Shown in pieces: positions 41,101 to 51,288 of a stretch of DNA of 64,000 nt. Each line of letters opens with the position of its first letter. Position 1 is the first letter of the stretch. The notes below the pieces were generated by a model. It saw only the letters and a program-made list of their open reading frames with translations. It was not told the origin of the DNA and made no database searches. Source of the DNA: Arenibacter troitsensis. GTDB lineage: Bacteria; Bacteroidota; Bacteroidia; Flavobacteriales; Flavobacteriaceae. Location of the stretch: positions 470,100 to 534,099 of the forward strand of contig NZ_FXAO01000003.1 in the NCBI RefSeq assembly GCF_900177645.1, written 5' to 3'. Both the position numbers and the translations under genes were made by a program.

Positions 41101-42375
41101 TTAAGCGTTGAACAACGCTCTGGAATGCATTAGGGCATTAACTTTTTCCCTAACGGCGTCAATTATTTTTTCATCTTCAGGATTCATTATTACCTGATCA
41201 ATAAAATCTACAATAACCTTCATTTGATCTTCTTTCAAACCCCTTGTGGTAATCGCGGCGGTTCCGAAACGTATACCACTGGTTACAAAAGGAGATTTAT
41301 CATCAAAGGGAACCATATTCTTGTTGGCAGTAATATCCGCTTTTACCAAGGCATTTTCAGCATCTTTCCCTGTGATATTCTTATTTCTAAGATCAATCAA
41401 CATCATATGGTTGTCTGTACCGCCCGAAATTATTTTATATCCTTTATCCACAAATGCGCTTGCCATTGCCGCTGCATTTTTCTTAACTTGAAGCATATAA
41501 TGCAGAAATTCATCGGACAATGCCTCACCAAAAGCAATTGCCTTTGCCGCGATAATGTGCTCCAAAGGACCACCTTGATTGCCTGGAAAAACTGCCAAAT
41601 CCAATAATGCGGACATTTTTCTCAAAGTTCCGTTCTTTAACTTAACCCCAAAAGGATTGTCAAAATCTTCTCCCATTAGAATAAGCCCTCCTCTTGGCCC
41701 ACGCAAAGTCTTATGGGTAGTTGTGGTTACAATATGACAATGTGGTATTGGATCGTTAAGAATTCCTTTGGCAATAAGTCCCGCAGGATGTGATATATCG
41801 GCCAGAAGTATAGCCCCTACGCTATCTGCAATTTCCCTAAATCTTTTAAAATCCATATCCCTGGAATAAGCAGAAGCCCCAGCTATTATTAACTTAGGCT
41901 GCTCTTTGGTGGCAATGGCCTGTATTTTGTCGTAGTCTAACACACCGGTCTCCTCATCAACCCCATAAAACACCGGATTGTACAATCGCCCTGAAAAATT
42001 TACAGGGGACCCATGGGTCAAATGACCGCCATGGGACAGATCAAATCCAAGAATGGTATCACCTGGCTTTAGACATGCATGGTATACAGAGGCATTGGCT
42101 TGAGATCCGGAATGCGGCTGAACATTGGCATACGCGGCACCAAATAATTGCTTTGCCCTATCTATGGCCAATTGCTCAATTTCATCCACTACTTCACAAC
42201 CTCCATAATAGCGTTTACCTGGATATCCTTCTGCATATTTATTGGTCAGCACGGATCCTGCCGCCTCCATAACCTGGGGACTAGTGAAATTCTCAGAAGC
42301 AATTAGTTCAATTCCATTAATTTGGCGTTCCTTTTCCGCCTCAATTAGTTCAAAAATTTGATTGTCGCGTTGCAT
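41101..42375 (-). CDS. glyA: Serine hydroxymethyltransferase
   Basis: Interconverts serine and glycine with tetrahydrofolate, feeding one-carbon units. 424 residues, PLP enzyme. Motifs: [40 protein letters not shown] and the PLP-lysine region [15 protein letters not shown], then GFPGNQGGP-like [13 protein letters not shown]. Divergent from fahA; on the glyA strand a TATTTTTG box lies about 25-35 nt upstream of the start but without a well-placed TTG. Confidence 0.98.
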   Translation of the reverse strand: MQRDNQIFELIEAEKERQINGIELIASENFTSPQVMEAAGSVLTNKYAEGYPGKRYYGGCEVVDEIEQLAIDRAKQLFGAAYANVQPHSGSQANASVYHACLKPGDTILGFDLSHGGHLTHGSPVNFSGRLYNPVFYGVDEETGVLDYDKIQAIATKEQPKLIIAGASAYSRDMDFKRFREIADSVGAILLADISHPAGLIAKGILNDPIPHCHIVTTTTHKTLRGPRGGLILMGEDFDNPFGVKLKNGTLRKMSALLDLAVFPGNQGGPLEHIIAAKAIAFGEALSDEFLHYMLQVKKNAAAMASAFVDKGYKIISGGTDNHMMLIDLRNKNITGKDAENALVKADITANKNMVPFDDKSPFVTSGIRFGTAAITTRGLKEDQMKVIVDFIDQVIMNPEDEKIIDAVREKVNALMHSRALFNA

Positions 42376-42486
42376 AAAGTATTAATCTATTAAATAATGT
42401 GCAAAAATACGAATTGCAGACTGTTAATTGCTAGAAAATAATATATTTGATAAGATATTTATTAAACATAAGTTAACAACTCGAAA

Positions 42487-43776
42487 ATGCCGTTAAAAAC
42501 TAATAATCCAGAAAAAAAAACATGGTTACCTGTACCCATCAATTCTGATTTCCCCATTCAGAATATTCCTTTTGGAGTTTTCCTGACCAGGGATGATATC
42601 ATCACCATAGGATCAAGAATTGGTGATTACGCCATAGATTTAGGGGCATTGCATCAATTGGGTTATTTTAAGGATATTCCATTGACCGATGATATTTTTT
42701 TACAGGACACCCTCAACGATTTTATATCCGATGGCAAAAAGACATGGCGTTTAGTACGGAATAGGATTAGCGAAATATTCGATATCAATAACACCGAATT
42801 GAAGAACAACGAAGAACATAAAAACATTGTTCTTTTTACTATAGATGAAATAGAAATGCAACTTCCTGTTCAAATTGGGGATTATACGGATTTTTATTCC
42901 AGTAAGGAACATGCCACAAATGTGGGCAAAATGTTCAGGGATCCAGCCAACGCCCTTCTTCCCAATTGGTTACACATACCGGTAGGCTATCACGGCAGAA
43001 GTTCCTCCATAGTGCCTAGTGGCACCGCAGTTAGAAGACCTATGGGTCAAACCCTTCCTGCCGGAGCGGAACAACCAGTATTTGGCCCTTCCAAATTGGT
43101 GGATTTTGAATTGGAAATGGCATTCATCACCACAGATGCCAATGTATTGGGCGAACCAATTCCGGTCGAGGAAGCAGAGAATTACATTTTTGGAATGGTA
43201 CTATTTAACGATTGGAGCGCTAGGGATATCCAAAAATGGGAATACGTACCCTTAGGCCCATTTCTGGCCAAAAATTTCGCATCATCCATTTCGCCTTGGA
43301 TAGTGACCTTGGATGCCTTGGAACCATTTAGAGTGGCCAGTCCTGAGCAGACCCCTACACCCCTGCCCTACCTACAACAAACAGGAAAAAAAGGTTTCGA
43401 TATAAATTTAGAAGTTTCCATAAGGCCCGAAGGCGGAAAAGCAACCACCGTAACCCGGTCCAACTTTAAGTATATGTATTGGACAATGGCGCAGCAACTG
43501 GCACACCATACCATCAACGGCTGTAAAGTAAATAGTGGTGATATGATGGGCAGCGGGACTATTTCTGGCCCTACCCCCGATACTTACGGCTCTATGTTGG
43601 AACTTACATGGCGAGGAGAAAAACCGTTGACCCTGGAGGACGGATCCACAAGAAAATTCATTGAAGATTACGATACAGTGACCATAACCGGTTATTGTAA
43701 AAAGGATAATGTGCGAATTGGTTTTGGGGAAGTATCCACTAAATTATTGCCCGTTTTTCAGCAAAAGAAGAAATAA
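42487..43776 (+). CDS. fahA: Fumarylacetoacetase
   Basis: Last step of tyrosine/homogentisate breakdown: splits fumarylacetoacetate into fumarate and acetoacetate. 429 residues, usual for the family. N-terminal SH3-like domain, then YTDFYSSKEHATNVGKMFRD (active-site region), GYHGRSSSIVPSGT, ELEMAFIT and NDWSARDIQKWEYVPLGPFLAKNFASSISPW. The other genes of the pathway are not in the window. A TATATTTG box (42442-42449) is present upstream, with TTG spacing slightly long at 25 nt. Confidence 0.96.
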   Translation: MPLKTNNPEKKTWLPVPINSDFPIQNIPFGVFLTRDDIITIGSRIGDYAIDLGALHQLGYFKDIPLTDDIFLQDTLNDFISDGKKTWRLVRNRISEIFDINNTELKNNEEHKNIVLFTIDEIEMQLPVQIGDYTDFYSSKEHATNVGKMFRDPANALLPNWLHIPVGYHGRSSSIVPSGTAVRRPMGQTLPAGAEQPVFGPSKLVDFELEMAFITTDANVLGEPIPVEEAENYIFGMVLFNDWSARDIQKWEYVPLGPFLAKNFASSISPWIVTLDALEPFRVASPEQTPTPLPYLQQTGKKGFDINLEVSIRPEGGKATTVTRSNFKYMYWTMAQQLAHHTINGCKVNSGDMMGSGTISGPTPDTYGSMLELTWRGEKPLTLEDGSTRKFIEDYDTVTITGYCKKDNVRIGFGEVSTKLLPVFQQKKK

Positions 43777-43889
43777 GACCCAAAAAAAACACCCGTATTT
43801 GTACGATACAGAATAGTTTCACGTTCGTGTATAGAACTATTTTGGCATAGCTATTGAACTATGTCCATAATATTTTTAAACCAAACGTT

Positions 43890-45077
43890 ATGAAACAATC
43901 ATTACTTGCATCACTTATGATGTTTATTTTTATCTCTTGCGGAGGGGTTAAAAAAACACAGGAAGCCCTTAATACGGGCAACTATGGCAATGCCATAAAT
44001 AATGCATTAAAAAACATTGCCGAAAATAAGACAAAGAAGTCCAACCAGCCCTATATTCAATTGCTGGAGGAGGCCTACAAGAAAAATACCGAACGTGAGC
44101 TTCAAGAGATTGCATTCTTGAAGAAGGATAACAATCCGGCCAACCATGAAATAATTTTTAAGAGCTATCAGAACCTAAAATCAATTCAGGAACGTATAAA
44201 ACCTCTATTGCCATTACAACTGTTTGATGAAAATAGGAATGCCCGATTTGCTTTTAAGGATTATGATGAGGAAATTATAAAGTCCAAGCGCGAATTGTCC
44301 GATTATTTATACAACAATGCCACGGCCCTTTTAAATTCAGGACAATACAAGGAAGATTACCGGAAAGCATTTGATCAATTTTCCTATTTAAATGACATAA
44401 ACCCAAATTATAAGGATACCAACCTTAAACTGGAGGAGGCCCACAACAAAGGTCTGGACTATGTCCAAGTAGTGATGATCAATGATTCCGAACAAATTGT
44501 ACCCCATCGTTTGGAGCAGGAACTGTTAAACTTTAATACGTACGGATTAAACGACCTTTGGACCGTTTACCACACCAACGCATTGCAAAATATTAAATAT
44601 GACTATGAAATGCAGGTGGCATTCAGGAACATCAATATAAGCCCGGAACAGGTTACCGAAAAACAGATCTCCAAGGAAAAGCAGATCAAGGACGGCTACA
44701 AATACGCCACAAATTCCAATGGTGAAGTTTTAAAGGACAGCTTGGGCAACAAAATTAAGATTGATAAGTTTAAAACCGTTAAATGTAATTTTTATCAATT
44801 TACCCAACAGAAGTCGGTAGAAGTTGTTGGCAATGTAAGCTTTTTGGATTTACACAGTCAGCAGCAGATCAATTCCTACCCCTTGGCCAGCCAGTTTGTC
44901 TTTAACCACGTTTATGCCAAACACAACGGCGACACAAGTGCCCTTGAGGAAGATATGGTCCCGTTATTGCAACTTTCAGCCGTTCCCTTTCCTAGCAATG
45001 AACAAATGGTTTATGACGCAGGGGAAGATTTAAAAGCCAAATTGAAAGGTATAGTCACCAGACATCGTTTCAATTAA
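43890..45077 (+). CDS. Lipoprotein of unknown function with helical repeats
   Basis: 395 residues from the ATG at 43890 (lipobox FISC, Cys17); the longer reading from 43854 has no signal sequence. The first half is made of TPR-like helices (GNYGNAINNALKNIAENK, ALLNSGQYKEDYRKAFDQFSYL); the second half is strand-rich. Probably an outer membrane or periplasmic assembly lipoprotein, but I recognise no family. It is monocistronic with its own terminator. Confidence 0.6.
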   Translation: MKQSLLASLMMFIFISCGGVKKTQEALNTGNYGNAINNALKNIAENKTKKSNQPYIQLLEEAYKKNTERELQEIAFLKKDNNPANHEIIFKSYQNLKSIQERIKPLLPLQLFDENRNARFAFKDYDEEIIKSKRELSDYLYNNATALLNSGQYKEDYRKAFDQFSYLNDINPNYKDTNLKLEEAHNKGLDYVQVVMINDSEQIVPHRLEQELLNFNTYGLNDLWTVYHTNALQNIKYDYEMQVAFRNINISPEQVTEKQISKEKQIKDGYKYATNSNGEVLKDSLGNKIKIDKFKTVKCNFYQFTQQKSVEVVGNVSFLDLHSQQQINSYPLASQFVFNHVYAKHNGDTSALEEDMVPLLQLSAVPFPSNEQMVYDAGEDLKAKLKGIVTRHRFN

Positions 45078-45116
45078 ACCTTAAATAGGTCTTACTTATT
45101 TTTTAGCCCCAATAAG

Positions 45117-45163
45117 AATACATTTAGCCTTTTAGGAGTTTCCTTTAGCTAAATGTATTTTTT
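45117..45163 (+). terminator. Terminator between convergent genes
   Basis: A 12-bp stem AATACATTTAGC / GCTAAATGTATT with a loop of about 19 nt, then a T-run, suited to the plus-strand lipoprotein gene. It overlaps the last codons of ytxJ on the minus strand. Confidence 0.7.
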
Positions 45164-45550
45164 TAAATCCAGTTGCGTAATTGCACCATGGGACTCATGC
45201 GCCACTACCGTTCCGTTTTTTATTACCAACAACTGCGGCGACTCATGGACAACTCCAAACACATTGCTAGTTTCATTGGAAACAGAGCGATATTGGTGTA
45301 GATCCAGGTAATGCAGGTCCATACTGTCTTGGGGCATGTCATACCCCTCATTAAACCGATTCATGACCATTCTACTTATACCACAGGTAGTGGAATGCTT
45401 AAATATTATCTGAGGCTTTACCTTGGATCTTTCCTTTATTACCTCTAGCTGCTCTACGGACGCCAATGGTGCCCAAGGAGCAACCTTTGCCTCTTTTTTT
45501 TCCTTTTCGCTATTATTTCCCTTTCCAAAAAGCCCTTTTAGAATCCCCAT
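45149..45550 (-). CDS. ytxJ: Bacillithiol-system redox protein YtxJ
   Basis: 133 residues. Thioredoxin/glutaredoxin-like fold with a single active-site cysteine, FKHSTTCGISRMVMNRF (Cys56), then YLDLHQYRSVSNE and ESPQLLVIKNGTVVAHESHGAI. This matches the YtxJ family that reduces mixed disulfides with bacillithiol. A charged KEKKEAK segment precedes it. It implies a bacillithiol-making host. It shares an upstream region with the divergent clpB gene. Confidence 0.9.
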   Translation of the reverse strand: MGILKGLFGKGNNSEKEKKEAKVAPWAPLASVEQLEVIKERSKVKPQIIFKHSTTCGISRMVMNRFNEGYDMPQDSMDLHYLDLHQYRSVSNETSNVFGVVHESPQLLVIKNGTVVAHESHGAITQLDLKKYI

Positions 45551-45585
45551 TTCGTAATTTTAGTATTAAGTCCAATAAATGTTGC

Positions 45586-45666
45586 CAACCTTACAAGCTG
45601 TCGATTTGTCGCTTAAATTTGAAAAATAAACGACATTTTGTCCTGTTCAAAACAGTGGTAAGGTTG
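45586..45666. promoter_or_regulatory. Spaced inverted repeat in the ytxJ-clpB divergent region
   Basis: CAACCTTAC (45586-45594) and GTAAGGTTG (45658-45666) are 9-bp perfect complements 63 nt apart. Between them lie a TAAATTTG box (45614-45621) and the palindrome-like CTGTT-CA-AAACAG. This could be an operator pair controlling clpB and ytxJ, or chance in AT-rich DNA. Confidence 0.35.
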
Positions 45667-45715
45667 TTGCTTTTAAGACTTCAAAAGTAAGCAATAACAT
45701 AAAAAAAACAACTAT

Positions 45716-48316
45716 ATGAATTTCAATAACTTCACCATAAAATCGCAGGAAGCCATACAGCATGCGCAACAAATGGCGCAAGGTCTGGGACATCAACAAA
45801 TTGAGAACGAACATATTTTTAAGGCCATTTCCGAAGTTGAGGAAAATGTACTTCCGTTTATCCTCAAGAAATTGAACGTAAACACCACCTTATTGAACCA
45901 AATTTTGGAAAAGGAACTGGAGAGTTTCCCCAAAGTATCGGGTGGGGAAATTATGCTTTCCAGGGAAGCCAATAAGACTGTCACAGAAGCTAGTATTATT
46001 GCTAAAAAAATGGAGGACGAATACGTTTCCATAGAACATTTGTTATTGGCAATTTTTAAATCCAAGAGCAAAATAGCCCAAATACTAAAGGACCAAGGAG
46101 TTACGGAAAAGGACCTAAACGCGGCCATAAATGAATTGAGAAAGGGTGGTAAGGTTACCTCCCAAAGTGCCGAGGACACCTATAACTCATTGAACAAGTA
46201 TGCCAGAAATCTTAATGAGCTGGCGGATAGCGGAAAATTGGACCCAGTTATAGGCAGGGACGAGGAAATTAGGAGGGTTTTACAGATCTTATCACGTAGA
46301 ACAAAAAACAACCCCATGCTGGTTGGGGAACCTGGTGTAGGTAAAACTGCTATTGCAGAAGGGTTAGCCCATAGAATTGTTCAGGGCGACATTCCTGAAA
46401 ACCTCAGGGATAAAATTATATATTCCTTGGATATGGGCGCACTTATCGCAGGTGCCAAATACAAAGGGGAGTTTGAAGAGCGTTTAAAAGCCGTGATCAA
46501 GGAAGTAACCTCCTCGGACGGGAACATTGTACTCTTTATTGACGAAATCCACACCCTTGTCGGGGCCGGCGGCGGACAAGGCGCCATGGATGCCGCCAAT
46601 ATACTTAAGCCTGCCCTGGCCCGTGGGGAACTGCGAGCCATAGGCGCAACCACCTTGGACGAATATCAAAAATATTTTGAAAAGGACAAAGCCCTGGAAC
46701 GAAGGTTTCAGAAAGTAATAGTGGATGAACCGGATACAGAAAGTGCCATATCCATTCTTAGGGGTATAAAAGAAAAGTACGAGGCTCACCATAAGGTTAG
46801 GATCAAGGACGAAGCTGTGATTGCGGCAGTTGAATTATCACAACGCTACATTACCAATAGATTTTTGCCGGACAAGGCCATCGATCTAATGGACGAAGCC
46901 GCTTCCAAGTTGAGGATGGAAATAAATTCCAAACCTGAAGAATTGGATGTTTTGGATCGTAAAATTATGCAATTGGAGATAGAAATTGAAGCTATTAAGC
47001 GAGAGAACGACACCTCAAAACTCAAGGCTTTGAATGTGGACCTTGCCAATTTGAAGGAAGAGCGAAATGAAATCTTTGCCAAATGGGATAGCGAAAAAAC
47101 GGTTGTGGACGATATCCAAAAAACAAAGAACGATATTGAAAACTTTAAATTGGAAGCCGAAAGGGCCGAGCGCAATGGCGATTATGGAAGAGTTGCCGAA
47201 ATAAGGTATGGAAAAATAAAGGAAGCCCAAGAACGATTGGATAAACTGGAAAGCGAACTGGAAGAACAACAACTTGGGGAAACCCTAATCAAGGAAGAGG
47301 TCACCAATGAGGATATAGCCGAGGTGGTAGCCAAATGGACAGGTATCCCAGTTACCAAAATGCTTCAGAGCGAAAGGGAAAAGCTGTTGAAATTGGAGGA
47401 TGTGCTCCACAAAAGAGTGGTAGGACAGGAAGAAGCCATACAGGCTGTTTCCGACGCCATAAGAAGAAGTAGGGCTGGTTTGCAGGACAGCAAAAGACCA
47501 ATTGGCTCCTTCCTTTTCCTAGGAACTACGGGTGTGGGTAAGACAGAATTGGCAAAAACCTTGGCCGCCTATCTCTTTGATGATGAAAACGCTATGACCA
47601 GGATTGATATGAGCGAGTACCAAGAGCGTCATTCGGTTAGCAGATTGGTAGGTGCCCCTCCAGGATATGTAGGTTACGACGAAGGTGGCCAACTAACGGA
47701 GGCAGTGCGAAGAAGACCCTATTCCGTGGTGTTACTGGATGAGATTGAAAAAGCACATCCAGATACTTTTAATATCCTTTTACAAGTATTGGATGAAGGC
47801 AGGCTAACGGACAACAAAGGTCGTGTGGCAGATTTTAAAAATACCATTATCATCATGACCAGTAATATGGGAAGCCATATTATTCAGGAAAAGTTTGAGG
47901 ATAACAAAGACATCTATAGCGCCACAGAAGCTGCCAGAGTGGAAGTATTGGGACTGTTACGAAAAACTATAAGGCCAGAGTTCCTAAACCGTATAGACGA
48001 CATTATCATGTTTACCCCTCTAAGCAAAAAGGACATTAAAAAGATAGTGGTTCTACAATTGGATCAGTTGAAAAAATTGGTTGCCAAACAGCAAATTATC
48101 ATAGATGCAACCGAAGAGGCCATAGATTACCTGGCCAACAAAGGATACGACCCGCAATATGGTGCAAGACCTATAAAACGGGTAATACAAAAAGAAGTAT
48201 TGAATAATATTTCCAAAGAATTGTTAAGTGGTAAAATTCACCCTGGTGGAATTCTCCTAATAGACTCCTTTGACGATCAGCTAGTATTCAGAAATGAGAG
48301 TGAACTGGCCAAATAA
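45716..48316 (+). CDS. clpB: ATP-dependent disaggregase ClpB (Hsp100)
   Basis: 866 residues, standard length. N-terminal Clp repeat domain (about 1-145), first AAA+ module with GEPGVGKT, coiled-coil M-domain (about 405-530), second module with GTTGVGKT and the [13 protein letters not shown] pore loop. Works with DnaK to extract proteins from aggregates. It lacks the IGL loop of ClpA/ClpX and so does not feed a protease. It has its own terminator. Confidence 0.98.
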   Translation: MNFNNFTIKSQEAIQHAQQMAQGLGHQQIENEHIFKAISEVEENVLPFILKKLNVNTTLLNQILEKELESFPKVSGGEIMLSREANKTVTEASIIAKKMEDEYVSIEHLLLAIFKSKSKIAQILKDQGVTEKDLNAAINELRKGGKVTSQSAEDTYNSLNKYARNLNELADSGKLDPVIGRDEEIRRVLQILSRRTKNNPMLVGEPGVGKTAIAEGLAHRIVQGDIPENLRDKIIYSLDMGALIAGAKYKGEFEERLKAVIKEVTSSDGNIVLFIDEIHTLVGAGGGQGAMDAANILKPALARGELRAIGATTLDEYQKYFEKDKALERRFQKVIVDEPDTESAISILRGIKEKYEAHHKVRIKDEAVIAAVELSQRYITNRFLPDKAIDLMDEAASKLRMEINSKPEELDVLDRKIMQLEIEIEAIKRENDTSKLKALNVDLANLKEERNEIFAKWDSEKTVVDDIQKTKNDIENFKLEAERAERNGDYGRVAEIRYGKIKEAQERLDKLESELEEQQLGETLIKEEVTNEDIAEVVAKWTGIPVTKMLQSEREKLLKLEDVLHKRVVGQEEAIQAVSDAIRRSRAGLQDSKRPIGSFLFLGTTGVGKTELAKTLAAYLFDDENAMTRIDMSEYQERHSVSRLVGAPPGYVGYDEGGQLTEAVRRRPYSVVLLDEIEKAHPDTFNILLQVLDEGRLTDNKGRVADFKNTIIIMTSNMGSHIIQEKFEDNKDIYSATEAARVEVLGLLRKTIRPEFLNRIDDIIMFTPLSKKDIKKIVVLQLDQLKKLVAKQQIIIDATEEAIDYLANKGYDPQYGARPIKRVIQKEVLNNISKELLSGKIHPGGILLIDSFDDQLVFRNESELAK

Positions 48317-48334
48317 GATGGCCAAATAAAATAG

Positions 48335-48369
48335 AAGGGCATCCAACTACAAATTGGATGCCCTTTTTT
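48335..48369 (+). terminator. Terminator of clpB
   Basis: A perfect 12-bp stem AAGGGCATCCAA / TTGGATGCCCTT with a 7-nt loop and T-run, 19 nt after the clpB stop. Confidence 0.92.
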
Positions 48370-48428
48370 ATTAACAATATATACCATGCAGTATAAGATT
48401 TTTTATATTAGCGTAAAACTGTAAGGAC

Positions 48429-49025
48429 ATGTCTACAAAAGCCGAGAGAACAACCGCCTATATTATTGAAACAGTTGCTCCCATTTTCAACAAGCTTGGA
48501 TATGTTGGCACAAGTATGAGCGATCTAACAGAGGCCACCGGCCTGACCAAAGGAGCTATTTACGGGAATTTTGAAAACAAGGATTCCTTGGCGCTGGCGG
48601 CGTTTGAATATAACAGCAAAAAATTATTATCGGAAATAGACGATAAGCTAAGTTCGAGCGGAACTTCCCTTCAAAAGCTTTTTGTACTTACCAATTTCTA
48701 TCGTCACTACGATACTTTTATAGAGGAATTGGGCGGTTGCCCCATTTTGAATATCGGTATAGATGCCAATCACAATAATTCACAACTGCTGGCCGCAACC
48801 AGGGAAACCATAAAAACCATAGAGGGGAAAATTGCCCTTGTACTGGAAAATGGACTTAACAACAATGAATTGCGACTGCCAGTAACACCGCTCCAGTTTT
48901 CAAAGCAACTATTTACCATGATCCAAGGGGCCGTAGCTATGGCCACTATAATGGGTGATAGAAAATACTTGTTGAACACCGTGACCTATTTGGACCAATT
49001 AATTGTCCGTGAAATAAAAAAGTAA
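48429..49025 (+). CDS. TetR/AcrR family repressor
   Basis: 198 residues. N-terminal helix-turn-helix (IIETVAPIFNKLGYVGTSMSDLTEATGLTKGAIYGNFENKDSLA) typical of TetR, with a C-terminal ligand domain ending IMGDRKYLLN. The regulated gene is not evident; the neighbours are clpB (upstream, terminated) and the convergent PorP/SprF-like gene. Operator not identified. Confidence 0.92.
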   Translation: MSTKAERTTAYIIETVAPIFNKLGYVGTSMSDLTEATGLTKGAIYGNFENKDSLALAAFEYNSKKLLSEIDDKLSSSGTSLQKLFVLTNFYRHYDTFIEELGGCPILNIGIDANHNNSQLLAATRETIKTIEGKIALVLENGLNNNELRLPVTPLQFSKQLFTMIQGAVAMATIMGDRKYLLNTVTYLDQLIVREIKK

Positions 49026-49032
49026 TTGAACA

Positions 49033-50661
49033 TTACTCCCCTATTATCCTAAATATCCAGGTTCTTTCGGCATATTTGCCATTAAATTTATTATCCCTTG
49101 CCGCTTCCGCTTCACTAAGGGTATCAAACCTTTCCAAATATACATAGTCCCACTTGGTCTTTTCCAAATAGAAAAACTTAGCGTCAATCCCTTTCTTCTT
49201 AAGACTCTCCACAAATATATCACGGTACCTAGACGTACCATAAACATTGCCTATAAGATAAAATCCTGCTTTTTGGCCTTCCAGTTTATCAACTTCCTCG
49301 TAATGGCCTTGAGTTATCTTCTTGCCCGCCTTTTTCCGAGCCGCAATCATGTCCATGTCATCCTGGATTTTCTTAGCCAATGCCAGTTCCATAGCCTTAA
49401 TGGAGTCCAATCTTTTTTGTTCCTTCAACTGTAGAGCCTTCGCCAAGGCTGCGGCCTCCTGTTCTTCCTTCAACCTTTTTGCCTCGGCCAATTCCTGAGC
49501 CACTCTTAATTCTTCCGCAAGCGCTTTCTTTTTCTTACCTCTAACACGCTTCTGTTTTTTTTCCTTTTTTAGGGCTTTTTTTTCGGCCAAAGCCTCCGCC
49601 TTGCTTAGCTCCTGCTGCATTTTCCTTTCCTCTACTATAGGATCCTCAGCTTCCGATTGAGTAACTTCTTCTGGTTGAGTAACCTCCTCTGGTTTTTCCA
49701 ATTCTACTGGAGTCTCATCCACATCAAATCCAACTACCTTTTTACGTGGATCAGGACTACTTAGTGTATATGCCGCAATTATTTCAAAAGAGGGATCCAT
49801 ATCCTTAACCTCAGCGTCCAAGCCATATTCTATAAGGGCACCCAATGATAAATGCTTAAAAAATCTACCCCCAAGACCACCAGATATGCCATAGAAACTA
49901 TTGTAACCACCTTGCAACCAAAACTTATTGGACGATAATAGGGCATTAAGTCCTACCTGCGTATCTCCATAAGGCACCGATTTTACATACAGCATAGGCA
50001 GCAGATAGGCATTGTCCACACCATTAAATAAGGTAACTGGCAATTGATAGTCGATCATACCCATATATATCTTTTCATCGGATGCCGAAGCACTACTATT
50101 AGTAGCGAAATTATAATCGAACAGGTTTTCTGCGGTAAAACCAACGCTGAAACCATCCATAGAAAATCTGACTCCCGGGGCAAATTGCATTATAAATGCA
50201 TTTTTGGCCAATTGCAATTGGGGCAATAAAATTTCTGGATTTGGACTATACCTATCGTCTGCAATTTCACTATTAAAACCAAATACGTTCAAACCAACGG
50301 ACAATTGCATATTATTGCCAAAATCGAAGGCGTATGCATAGTTGAGTACTCCACCGGTATTTAAAAACACCCCCGTATTATTTTGCACAAAACCAACGCC
50401 TATAGAAGACTGGGTGTTTATTTTTCTGGAATAATTTAAGAAAATGGAAGTAGGGTCACCATCTATGGTCTGCCATTGATACCTGGACCACCAGGCAATA
50501 GACTCTGGATTGTTCCTATCCAGTGAAAAAACCGGATTAAACAAACTGGCATTGAATTCGGTTAAATTATGCTGCCTTAAGTCCGTTGGAAGCGCAACTT
50601 CTTGTGCCTGCGAAAACAAAACCGCAAACAAAATAGCATAAATAGCGTACTTTTTATCCAT
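49033..50661 (-). CDS. PorP/SprF-type outer membrane protein with coiled coil and SPOR-like tail
   Basis: 542 residues from ATG 50661; a TTG two codons upstream is less likely. Signal peptide (FSQAQ end). Residues about 20-300 form the beta-barrel of the PorP/SprF family linked to type IX secretion and gliding (NASLFNPVFSLDRNNPESIAWWSRYQW, GVGFVQNNTGVFLNTGGVLNYAYAF). A long Glu/Lys-rich coiled coil (about 330-440) follows, then a C-terminal 90-residue domain like SPOR peptidoglycan-binding modules (GFYLIGNVYGTSRYRDIFVESLKKKGIDAKFFYLEKTKWDYVYLERFD). Suggests an outer membrane protein tethered to the cell wall. Confidence 0.8.
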   Translation of the reverse strand: MDKKYAIYAILFAVLFSQAQEVALPTDLRQHNLTEFNASLFNPVFSLDRNNPESIAWWSRYQWQTIDGDPTSIFLNYSRKINTQSSIGVGFVQNNTGVFLNTGGVLNYAYAFDFGNNMQLSVGLNVFGFNSEIADDRYSPNPEILLPQLQLAKNAFIMQFAPGVRFSMDGFSVGFTAENLFDYNFATNSSASASDEKIYMGMIDYQLPVTLFNGVDNAYLLPMLYVKSVPYGDTQVGLNALLSSNKFWLQGGYNSFYGISGGLGGRFFKHLSLGALIEYGLDAEVKDMDPSFEIIAAYTLSSPDPRKKVVGFDVDETPVELEKPEEVTQPEEVTQSEAEDPIVEERKMQQELSKAEALAEKKALKKEKKQKRVRGKKKKALAEELRVAQELAEAKRLKEEQEAAALAKALQLKEQKRLDSIKAMELALAKKIQDDMDMIAARKKAGKKITQGHYEEVDKLEGQKAGFYLIGNVYGTSRYRDIFVESLKKKGIDAKFFYLEKTKWDYVYLERFDTLSEAEAARDNKFNGKYAERTWIFRIIGE

Positions 50662-50757
50662 ATACAAAAGAACAAAAAACTATGGGCACTACATACTTTT
50701 TTACTGTAATTTTAGTTACTTTACTAGAAGAACCAAATACCAAAAATAGAATTGATC

Positions 50758-51288
50758 ATGAAACGTATACACCTGCTATTGATTCTTTCCTTCACCATCG
50801 GCGCTATGTCCTGTAAGGAAGATCCGAAGTTACCCCTTGAAAACGCAGAAGATTCTATTTCCACTTTTTATTTTATAAGACATGCCGAAAAAGATCGTAG
50901 CGATCCTGAAAATATAGATCCCGAGTTAAATCAGGATGGATTGGGGCGGGCTATACGCTGGGCCGAAGTTTTTGATCCCGTTGCCCTGGATGCCATTTAC
51001 ATCACCGATTTTGAAAGAACGGCGATGACCGCAGCGCCAACGTCCGTGAAAAAAGAAATTACCCCCCAATATTACGACCCAAAGGCACTCATTATCGAAG
51101 AATTTAAAAATCTAAATCTTGGCAAAAACGTTCTTATTGTTGGCCATAGCAATACCACTCCGGAATTCGTAAATCTCATGTTGGGAGAGGAAAAATATGA
51201 ACACATGGACGATTATGACAATAGCAGCCTATTTATTGTACGGATCATAAATGGAAAAGCCACCGATATTAGATTAAAAATGGACTAA
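50758..51288 (+). CDS. Histidine phosphatase (phosphoglycerate mutase-like) lipoprotein
   Basis: 176 residues from ATG 50758, lipobox AMSC (Cys19). Motifs: FYFIRHAEKDRSDPE (catalytic His of RHA/RHG), ITDFERTAMTAAP and VGHSNTTPEFVNLML (second His), typical of the SixA/GpmB-like branch. Being a lipoprotein it acts outside the cytosol; substrate unknown. Its stop overlaps the convergent DUF6503 gene by 4 nt. Confidence 0.86.
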   Translation: MKRIHLLLILSFTIGAMSCKEDPKLPLENAEDSISTFYFIRHAEKDRSDPENIDPELNQDGLGRAIRWAEVFDPVALDAIYITDFERTAMTAAPTSVKKEITPQYYDPKALIIEEFKNLNLGKNVLIVGHSNTTPEFVNLMLGEEKYEHMDDYDNSSLFIVRIINGKATDIRLKMD

